Of a stretch of 19,328 bases of DNA, positions 14,608-19,328 are shown in pieces (the stretch's first letter is position 1; every line of letters begins with the position of its first letter). The translations under genes were made by a program, and so were the position numbers. The notes under the pieces were generated by a model that saw only the letters and a program-made list of their open reading frames with translations, had not been told where the DNA came from and did not search any database. Source of the DNA: Pseudomonadota bacterium (GTDB lineage Bacteria; Pseudomonadota; Alphaproteobacteria; Acetobacterales; Acetobacteraceae); the NCBI GenBank assembly GCA_021807975.1, contig JAKBCJ010000031.1, forward strand, positions 1 through 19,328, read 5' to 3'.

Positions 14608-16134
14608 ATGAAGACCTCTCGGATATCGCCTCACCGGACCTGGCACGGCGTGCGGATGCGCCGAACCGACGCGTCCCCCGATCCTGACAGCGCCCCGCGC
14701 GCGGTCACCCTGCCCGCATCGTGGGACGATTCGGCCGCCGCCGCACTGGCGGCACTGGCCCCCGGCAAGGGGCCGGTCACCCTGGCCGGTGCAGCCCATG
14801 CCTGGATCGCCCCGGCCGCCGCGGGTGCGGCGGACGCCGGGCTGGACCTGCCGCTGGCCGACCGCCTGCATCGCCTGCTGCTGCTGCGCCGCGGCGCGCC
14901 GACCGACCCGGTATGGGGTCTGGATGCCGAAGCCGGCCCCGGCTTCGTGCTGAATCTGCCGGCATTTCTGGACAGTGACGGTCAGTTCGACCTCGCCGAT
15001 TTCGCGGAAGCGATCGAGACGGCGGTGATCGCCCTGCATTTCGCCGCGCCGTCGGTGCGCGACATGGATGTGGGCATGGCCGATCTGGCCGGGCTGCTGG
15101 CCGCGCTTGGGATCGATTATGGGTCGGAAGGCGCGCGCGACATCGCCCGCTGTCTGGCGGTTATTCTGCGCGGACGGGCCGACGCCGCGTCCGGACGCAT
15201 CGGACGCCTGGGCGGCCCAATGCGTCCGGCAGCGTTCGACTGGCCAACGCCGCCCGCCCGGGCCGCCATGCGCGGACTGACCGAAGCCGCGCGCGCCGCC
15301 CGTCAGGCCGCGGCGGCGGTCGAGGGCCTGCGCCATCGCGCCACCACGGCGATCGGCCGGCCGGGATTGGCCGAGGCGCTGCTGGGCTGCGAAACCGGCG
15401 GTATCGCCCCGGCGTTCTCCGCCATCGGCCATGCCGGCGGCCTGACCCGGGCCGCACGCGCGTGGCTGGGGGTCAGCGGTATCACCGCCGAAGAAGCCCT
15501 GGCCGCGGCATTGGCCGGCGGAAGCCCGATCCCGCTGCACGGCGCCGCGGCCCATGCCGCGATGCATGATGCGGTCGCACCATTCATGCATGCAATGCCG
15601 CCGCGCCCGGTGCCTCTGGCGGTGCAGGCAGCCCCCGCGCGCCGCCGCGAGCTGCCCGGACGGCGCAGCGGTTATACCCAGAAGGCGTCGGTTGGCGGAC
15701 ACAAGCTGTTCGTGCGCACCGGCGAATACGACGACGGATCGCTCGGCGAGATATTCGTCGCGCTGCACAAGGAGGGCGCGGCGTTCCGCGGCCTGATGGA
15801 CAACTTCGCCCATGCCGTCAGCCTGGGACTGCAACACGGCGTGCCGCTGGAGCGTTTCGTGGAGGCGTTCACGTTCACCCGCTTCGGACCCGCCGGCACC
15901 GTAGAAGGCGATCCGGCGGTGCATGCGGCAACATCGCTGCTGGACTACACGTTCCGCCATCTGGCCGCGAACTACCTGGGCCGGCACGATATCCCTGAAG
16001 CGGAAATCGAGGACGCGGACACGGTGGGCCAGGGTGCCCGGGACCAGTCGCCATTGCTGCCGCTGGAACTGCCCGATGAAGCCTCGCCCCGGGCGCGCCG
16101 ACGCGGGCTGCGGGTGGTGTCGCGGCAGGCTTAA
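14608..16134 (+). CDS. degenerate NrdJ (class II ribonucleotide reductase) paralogue with C-terminal TSCPD domain
   Basis: This 508-residue protein ends with a well-preserved TSCPD domain (about 355-460: GYTQKASVGGHKLFVRTGEY, DGSLGEIFVALHKEGAAFRG, FTFTRFGPAG and ATSLLDYTFRHLAANYL) as found at the end of B12-dependent ribonucleotide reductase NrdJ. The rest also seems derived from NrdJ: VTLPASWDDSAAAALA (33-48) resembles the NrdJ N terminus, FVLNLPAFLDSDGQFDLADF (113-132) with the following ADLAGLLAALGIDY resembles its LNM-PAF and LGLGYANLG region, and LLGCETGGIAPAFSAIGHAGG (258-278) resembles MGCDTTGIEPDFALVKFKKLAGG. About 600 residues of catalytic barrel are missing, only two cysteines remain (C182, C261), and the C-terminal redox cysteines are gone, so reduction of ribonucleotides is not expected. 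It may be a regulatory or structural relative. Only a weak ribosome site precedes the ATG. Confidence 0.8.
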   Translation: MKTSRISPHRTWHGVRMRRTDASPDPDSAPRAVTLPASWDDSAAAALAALAPGKGPVTLAGAAHAWIAPAAAGAADAGLDLPLADRLHRLLLLRRGAPTDPVWGLDAEAGPGFVLNLPAFLDSDGQFDLADFAEAIETAVIALHFAAPSVRDMDVGMADLAGLLAALGIDYGSEGARDIARCLAVILRGRADAASGRIGRLGGPMRPAAFDWPTPPARAAMRGLTEAARAARQAAAAVEGLRHRATTAIGRPGLAEALLGCETGGIAPAFSAIGHAGGLTRAARAWLGVSGITAEEALAAALAGGSPIPLHGAAAHAAMHDAVAPFMHAMPPRPVPLAVQAAPARRRELPGRRSGYTQKASVGGHKLFVRTGEYDDGSLGEIFVALHKEGAAFRGLMDNFAHAVSLGLQHGVPLERFVEAFTFTRFGPAGTVEGDPAVHAATSLLDYTFRHLAANYLGRHDIPEAEIEDADTVGQGARDQSPLLPLELPDEASPRARRRGLRVVSRQA

Positions 16135-16766
16135 TGATGCCCGCCGCCTCCGCCACCATGGCCGCCGCCGCCGTGCCCGCCATGCGCGCCGTGACCCCAG
16201 CGGCCACGGCGCCAGTAACGGCCGCCGCCGTACCAGCCGAAGCCGCCGTAAAAGCCATCGGCCATATATAGTCCCGGATACCCATAACCGTATCCATACG
16301 GATATCCCCACATGTAAGGCGCGCTGAATGCGTAGGGATAACCGACTATATAAGGATAGGCGCTGTCCGGGTAAGCGTATGAATCCCCGTCGGCATCGGC
16401 GGGCGGAGCCTCCAGTTTCACGGTGTCGCCCCTGGCAGCCATACACTGGGCATAGGCCTTCTGGTCGAGCGGTTGGCCCCCGAATCCGCCATCGTCTGAC
16501 GGCGGCGTTGCTGATTGCGTTTGCGAGGCTGGCGCCGCGGCGCCGTTGACCGGTGCTGCGACCACCGAGTTAGGCTGAACTGGAGAATCGTAAGCGGTAT
16601 GATCGGTCGCGTGTCGCAGGCAAATCGCGTCGTCCTGCTGAAATGTCGCGATATCCCTGCCGGTCGCAGGAAACACCACGATCATCGGATCCGGAGACGG
16701 TTCGGCGATGCAACCGCCCAGCATGCATGCAATGCCGAGCGGAATCGCGTTTCGAACGGACAGCAC
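16131..16766 (-). CDS. predicted lipoprotein with Tyr/Gly-rich middle and Gly/His-rich tail
   Basis: Function is not recognised. The 211-residue product starts at GTG (16766), 8 bases after AAGGGGA, and has a lipoprotein signal peptide with lipobox LGGC (C19), so it should be lipid-anchored in the envelope. The segment FPATGRDIATFQQDDAICLR (residues 32-51) and QKAYAQCMAARGD resemble small envelope lipoproteins seen in acetic acid bacteria and relatives. Residues about 128-185 are Tyr/Pro/Gly-rich (YPYGYGYGYPG), and the tail (about 186-211) is Arg/Gly/His-rich, ending GGGGGGHH, with six histidines in the last 22 residues that could bind metal. Its TAA overlaps the TAA of the convergent NrdJ-derived gene over TTAA at 16131-16134. 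Confidence 0.75.
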   Translation of the reverse strand: MLSVRNAIPLGIACMLGGCIAEPSPDPMIVVFPATGRDIATFQQDDAICLRHATDHTAYDSPVQPNSVVAAPVNGAAAPASQTQSATPPSDDGGFGGQPLDQKAYAQCMAARGDTVKLEAPPADADGDSYAYPDSAYPYIVGYPYAFSAPYMWGYPYGYGYGYPGLYMADGFYGGFGWYGGGRYWRRGRWGHGAHGGHGGGGHGGGGGGHH

Positions 16767-16784
16767 AGTCGGATCCCCTTTTTA

Positions 16785-16815
16785 GATGCAAACTATCCTT
16801 TAGTAAGATTGCATC
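16785..16815. promoter_or_regulatory. inverted repeat upstream of the lipoprotein gene
   Basis: GATGCAA (16785-16791) and TTGCATC (16809-16815) are perfect 7-base reverse complements with a 17-base AT-rich spacer, 18 bases upstream of the GTG start of the minus-strand lipoprotein. The position, over the likely core promoter or leader, suits an operator or a leader hairpin. No regulator is assigned. Confidence 0.4.
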
Positions 16816-16871
16816 GGGGTGAAAGCATCAAGGGGACCCGCCAAACATGTCTGAAAATATAGAAATGGTGC

Positions 16872-16904
16872 GAGCCCCTGACTGTGCTCATGTTCGGGGG
16901 GCTC
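16872..16904 (-). terminator. possible hairpin terminator of the outer-membrane protein gene
   Basis: GAGCCCC (16872-16878) pairs with GGGGCTC (16898-16904) across a 19-base loop, 12 bases beyond the stop of the gene ending at 16916. On the minus strand the hairpin is followed by GCACC and then an AT-rich stretch (ATTTCTATATTTTC), not a clean T-run, so rho-independent termination is only plausible. Confidence 0.35.
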
Positions 16905-16915
16905 CGGCAAGCGAA

Positions 16916-17902
16916 TCAGAAGGTCATCCGGGCGGTCAAAATCCAGGCACGGTCATAAACCGGAGTCATGACCGGCGATTCGGTGACCTTTGGCGATACG
17001 GCGAATTGATATCCCACGCCAACGACCATCTTGACGCGGTCAACGATCGGGAACCGGCCTAGAATCACGCCTGGTGTCAGGAATACCTGATTCTTGCCAG
17101 CCCGCTGGACGCCATTGATCCAATAAGTGTGATTGATTTCGAATTCCGGCCAAAAATATTCGTACGCGTGATACTGAAACGCCACGTTGGTCGCGATCGA
17201 GGACCCAAGAACCGACTGATAAGACAACGGCACCGGCACGCCGACCGTTGCCTGGATGTCGAAATCCTCCCAGCCCTTACCGAAAGCAATGGTGGGAGTC
17301 ATGTACCAGGCCCGGTTAGTGAATGCGACATTGCCTGTCGGGGCCGTCACGCCGAAGAATGCCGTAACGATATAGTTTCCCTCTTGCTCGTTCGCGCTCA
17401 ACAGACGTTGCTTAACCACAAAGATGGGATCGTCCGCCCATCCCTCCACGGGCTTCCTGACAGCGCCTACCTGCTGATAGGCAGGCGGATTGATCAGTAT
17501 TTCGTTCGTCTGCGTCGGGATGAACTCCAATCCCTTGCCGCTGCCGAATGTATCCAGAGTGGAACCGTTAACCCGGTTTTGCCAGTATTGGTCGTAACGC
17601 ACCTCTTGTTCCAGGCGAGGAGTCACGGTGACCAGCGGCGTCATCCAATGCGGCTGACTGGCCTGCGCCTGCGCCACCTGATCGAGCCAGGAACTGAAAT
17701 AGTTCGAAACCCCGGAAACCGGCGCATCGGACACCGCGGGGGATGCCGGCGGAAGCGGCGCCGGGTTGGCCTGCGCAAGCTGCATCCAATTTTCGGGCGA
17801 TGCCATCTGCGGCGGCTGGGCGTCCGCCGGGGCGCCGCGCGCTACATTAGTGTATACAAGAGTGACACAAACGGCCAGCGGCCATGCGGTGTTCTTACGC
17901 AT
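16916..17902 (-). CDS. predicted outer-membrane beta-barrel protein of unknown function
   Basis: The 328-residue protein has an N-terminal signal peptide (MRKNTAWPLAVCVTLVYTNV, cleavage probably near ARGA) and a Gln/Pro/Ala-rich stretch to about residue 62. A region of alternating hydrophobic strands then runs to the C terminus, which ends in phenylalanine (WILTARMTF), as expected of BAM-assembled barrels. Strand-like repeats such as TPTIAFGKGWEDFDIQATVG, FQYHAYEYFWPEFEIN and KMVVGVGYQFAVSP resemble the putative transporter/MetA-pathway phenol-degradation barrel family, but I cannot name a family firmly. The gene lies in an AT-richer stretch with its own promoter candidate at 17963-17990 and is transcribed alone. 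Confidence 0.72.
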   Translation of the reverse strand: MRKNTAWPLAVCVTLVYTNVARGAPADAQPPQMASPENWMQLAQANPAPLPPASPAVSDAPVSGVSNYFSSWLDQVAQAQASQPHWMTPLVTVTPRLEQEVRYDQYWQNRVNGSTLDTFGSGKGLEFIPTQTNEILINPPAYQQVGAVRKPVEGWADDPIFVVKQRLLSANEQEGNYIVTAFFGVTAPTGNVAFTNRAWYMTPTIAFGKGWEDFDIQATVGVPVPLSYQSVLGSSIATNVAFQYHAYEYFWPEFEINHTYWINGVQRAGKNQVFLTPGVILGRFPIVDRVKMVVGVGYQFAVSPKVTESPVMTPVYDRAWILTARMTF

Positions 17903-17962
17903 TTCGAATCTAAATCCCCTACATCGGTCGGAATTGAATCAGGCACTGCCTAATTACCTTTC

Positions 17963-17990
17963 GTTATATCGGAATGGATATATCGATCAA
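17963..17990 (-). promoter_or_regulatory. candidate sigma-70 promoter of the outer-membrane protein gene
   Basis: On the minus strand TTGATC (-35, 17985-17990) and TATAAC (-10, 17963-17968) are separated by 16 bases, matching the sigma-70 consensus at 4/6 and 5/6 positions. An A/T-rich stretch just upstream (about 18010-18035) could act as an UP element. The predicted leader is about 55 bases, with AGGGGA before the ATG at 17902. Confidence 0.5.
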
Positions 17991-18067
17991 TGTTATTAAA
18001 CCGCGGTGACTCGCATATAAAATAAATTTTAATGTTTTGCGCGATTTCACTGGCTCCCGCCGCACCC

Positions 18068-18096
18068 TTTTGGCGCCGCCGAACCTGATCTATATT
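18068..18096 (+). promoter_or_regulatory. candidate promoter of the RidA-family gene
   Basis: TTTTGG (18068-18073) and TATATT (18091-18096) are 17 bases apart, 30 bases upstream of the ATG at 18126. The -10 is good and the -35 moderate. An AAGGA ribosome site follows at about 18113-18117. Confidence 0.35.
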
Positions 18097-18125
18097 GCAC
18101 CGCACCTAATCGAAGGATCCAAGGC

Positions 18126-18593
18126 ATGGCCGGACAGATCGAGGCTAAACTGGCGGAACTGGGAATCACCTTGCCGCTGCCGATGCAGCCCTTGGCAAAC
18201 TATGTGCCCTATGTCGTGACCGGCAATCTGGTTGTGGTGTCCGGCCAGATCCCGGCGATCGACGGCAAGGTGGCGATCACCGGAAAAGTGTCCTGGGGCG
18301 TATCCCTCGACCAGGGCAAAGAGGCCGCCCGGTTATGCTTCATCAACGTGCTGGTTCACCTGAAAGCAGCCTGCGGCGGCGATCTGGACCGAGTACGGCG
18401 CGTCGTGCGCCTGGGTGGATTCATCGCCGCGCCATCGGAATTCGATCAGCACGCGCAGGTGATGAACGGGGCCTCCGACCTCGCCGTGGCGGTGTTCGGC
18501 GAGGCCGGGCGCCACGCCCGCAGCACCATCGGCGTGCCGTCCCTGCCAGCCGATGCCTGCGTCGAGGTCGAGGGCATGTTCGAAATCGAATAG
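18126..18593 (+). CDS. RidA-family (YjgF/YER057c/UK114) protein
   Basis: The 155-residue protein has the layout of the larger RidA subfamily (YjgF-like, chorismate-mutase-type fold). Visible features are LVVVSGQIPAIDGKVAITGKV (residues 35-55), the helix EAARLCFINVLVHLKAACGG DLDRVRRVVRL-type region (66-95) and the C-terminal block GRHARSTIGVPSLPADACVE followed by VEGMFEIE. The arginine that binds the carboxylate in imine/enamine deaminases corresponds to R132, and E147 or E149 to the general acid. It may hydrolyse reactive enamine or imine intermediates, or an amide-like substrate. AAGGA precedes the ATG at 18126. The acyltransferase gene starts 10 bases after its stop, so they are probably co-transcribed. 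Confidence 0.9.
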   Translation: MAGQIEAKLAELGITLPLPMQPLANYVPYVVTGNLVVVSGQIPAIDGKVAITGKVSWGVSLDQGKEAARLCFINVLVHLKAACGGDLDRVRRVVRLGGFIAAPSEFDQHAQVMNGASDLAVAVFGEAGRHARSTIGVPSLPADACVEVEGMFEIE

Positions 18594-18603
18594 GGTATCG
18601 TCC

Positions 18604-19328
18604 ATGCCAGATGGATCGGCCACGCTTACCCTGACGCTTCATGCCAAAATCGCCGATATAGGCGCGGCGGACTGGGACGCCTGTGCCGGAACCGGCAATC
18701 CCTTCGTCAGCCATGCCTTCCTGAGCGCGATGGAAGACAGCGGTTCGGCCAGTTCGCGCACCGGATGGCTGCCGCAACACGCCGTCCTTCGCCGGGGCGG
18801 CGGCGAAATCGTCGGCATCGTGCCGATGTACGCGAAGTCCCACAGCTACGGCGAATACGTTTTCGATCACGGCTGGGCGAACGCGCTGGAACGGATCGGC
18901 AAGGACTACTATCCGAAACTCCAGGCCGCCGTGCCGTTCAGCCCGGTGCCGGGACCGAGGCTGCTACGCCGTCCCGGAAGTGGGATTCCGTTCGCGGCAA
19001 TGGCCAGCGCGCTGGAACAGGCATGCGCGTCGCACAAGCTGTCATCGGTCCACGTCACGTTTTGCACGCACGACGAATGGGCCGGTCTGGGCGATGCTGG
19101 CTGGCTGCAGCGGATCGGCACGCAGTTCCATTGGGAAAACGAAGGTTACAGCGATTTCGAGGGTTTTCTGGGCGCATTGTCGTCACGCAAACGCAAGGTT
19201 CTGCGGCGGGAACGCCGCGACGCCAATGCCGCCGGACTGACGTTCCACGCGCTGTCCGGCGCGGATATTACCGAACGGCACTGGGACGCTTTCTACGCGT
19301 TCTATCAGTCCACCGTGGACCGCAAATG
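18604..19328 (+). CDS. DUF482/PGAF-type GNAT acyltransferase, N-terminal part (cut by window end)
   Basis: The open frame from ATG 18604 runs off the window after 241 codons. The visible part has the features of DUF482 (COG3146) proteins, which combine two GNAT-like folds: WDACAGTGNPFVSHAFLSAM, EDSGSASSRTGWLPQHAVL, GEIVGIVPMYAKSHSYGEYV, FDHGWANALERIGKDYYPKL, PFSPVPGPRLL and, after the mid-region, FLGALSSRKRKVLRRERRDA. The last motif is also seen in FemX-like peptidoglycan aminoacyltransferases. The precise substrate in bacteria is not established. It starts 10 bases after the RidA gene, in the same likely transcript. Confidence 0.88.
   Translation, partial: MPDGSATLTLTLHAKIADIGAADWDACAGTGNPFVSHAFLSAMEDSGSASSRTGWLPQHAVLRRGGGEIVGIVPMYAKSHSYGEYVFDHGWANALERIGKDYYPKLQAAVPFSPVPGPRLLRRPGSGIPFAAMASALEQACASHKLSSVHVTFCTHDEWAGLGDAGWLQRIGTQFHWENEGYSDFEGFLGALSSRKRKVLRRERRDANAAGLTFHALSGADITERHWDAFYAFYQSTVDRK

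Noticed and set aside
14593..16446. 617-codon open frame on the minus strand opposite the NrdJ-derived gene
   Set aside because: It is Arg/Gly/Gln-rich low-complexity sequence without family motifs, lying opposite a gene with a clear TSCPD domain; long antisense frames are expected at this GC content.
16847..17062. 71-codon plus-strand frame starting MSENIEMV
   Set aside because: It has no good ribosome site, runs into the antisense of the outer-membrane protein gene and shows no recognisable pattern.
1..19328. tRNA, rRNA, CRISPR array, insertion sequence or phage genes
   Set aside because: No cloverleaf-like sequence, regularly spaced repeat series, transposase motif or integrase motif was seen on reading both strands.

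Overview
The window is a GC-rich bacterial chromosome segment that most likely comes from an alphaproteobacterium of the Rhodospirillales/Acetobacteraceae type. This is inferred from an NDUFA12 complex I accessory gene followed by MlaD and DUF2155 genes, from a standalone protein derived from class II ribonucleotide reductase, and from codon usage. No sequence search was run. I saw no rRNA, tRNA, CRISPR array, insertion sequence or prophage.

Left part (1-10.6 kb): accessory oxidative and acyl-CoA metabolism. A minus-strand operon runs from a 4HBT-type thioesterase through a luciferase-like flavin monooxygenase into a cytochrome P450 cut by the window edge; a DHA2 MFS exporter diverges from it. 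Behind the exporter lie the C-terminal remnant of a vapB antitoxin, broken by a frameshift, and an intact VapC toxin. Next is an ammonium channel (Amt) with glutamate at the first pore histidine and a sigma-54-like promoter just upstream. Then come a minus-strand pair (MaoC-like hotdog protein, VOC protein), a diverging MFS_3 exporter, a minus-strand thiamine-diphosphate enzyme of the acetolactate-synthase superfamily, and a diverging DedA/YqaA membrane protein. The substrates are not visible; the mix of P450, flavin monooxygenase, thioesterase, hydratase-like, dioxygenase-like and TPP enzymes with two exporters suggests breakdown or modification of a small organic molecule.

Middle (11.3-14.4 kb): a compact minus-strand chain ndufa12 - mlaD - 73-aa unknown - DUF2155 - otsB - HAD hydrolase, with most junctions overlapping or a few bases apart. 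It joins complex I assembly, envelope lipid transport and trehalose phosphate hydrolysis in one probable transcript.

Right part (14.5-19.3 kb): a divergent gene for a degenerate paralogue of B12-dependent ribonucleotide reductase (NrdJ). It keeps the ends and the TSCPD domain of NrdJ but has lost the catalytic barrel and almost all cysteines. Its stop codon overlaps that of a convergent lipoprotein gene with a glycine/histidine-rich tail. An AT-richer stretch follows with a probable outer-membrane beta-barrel protein, then a plus-strand pair: a RidA-family protein and a DUF482-type acyltransferase cut by the window end.

The observations most worth pursuing are the catalytically empty NrdJ-derived protein with an inverted repeat of DnaA-box-like arms in its promoter region, the Amt pore substitution, and the intact VapC next to a broken antitoxin.
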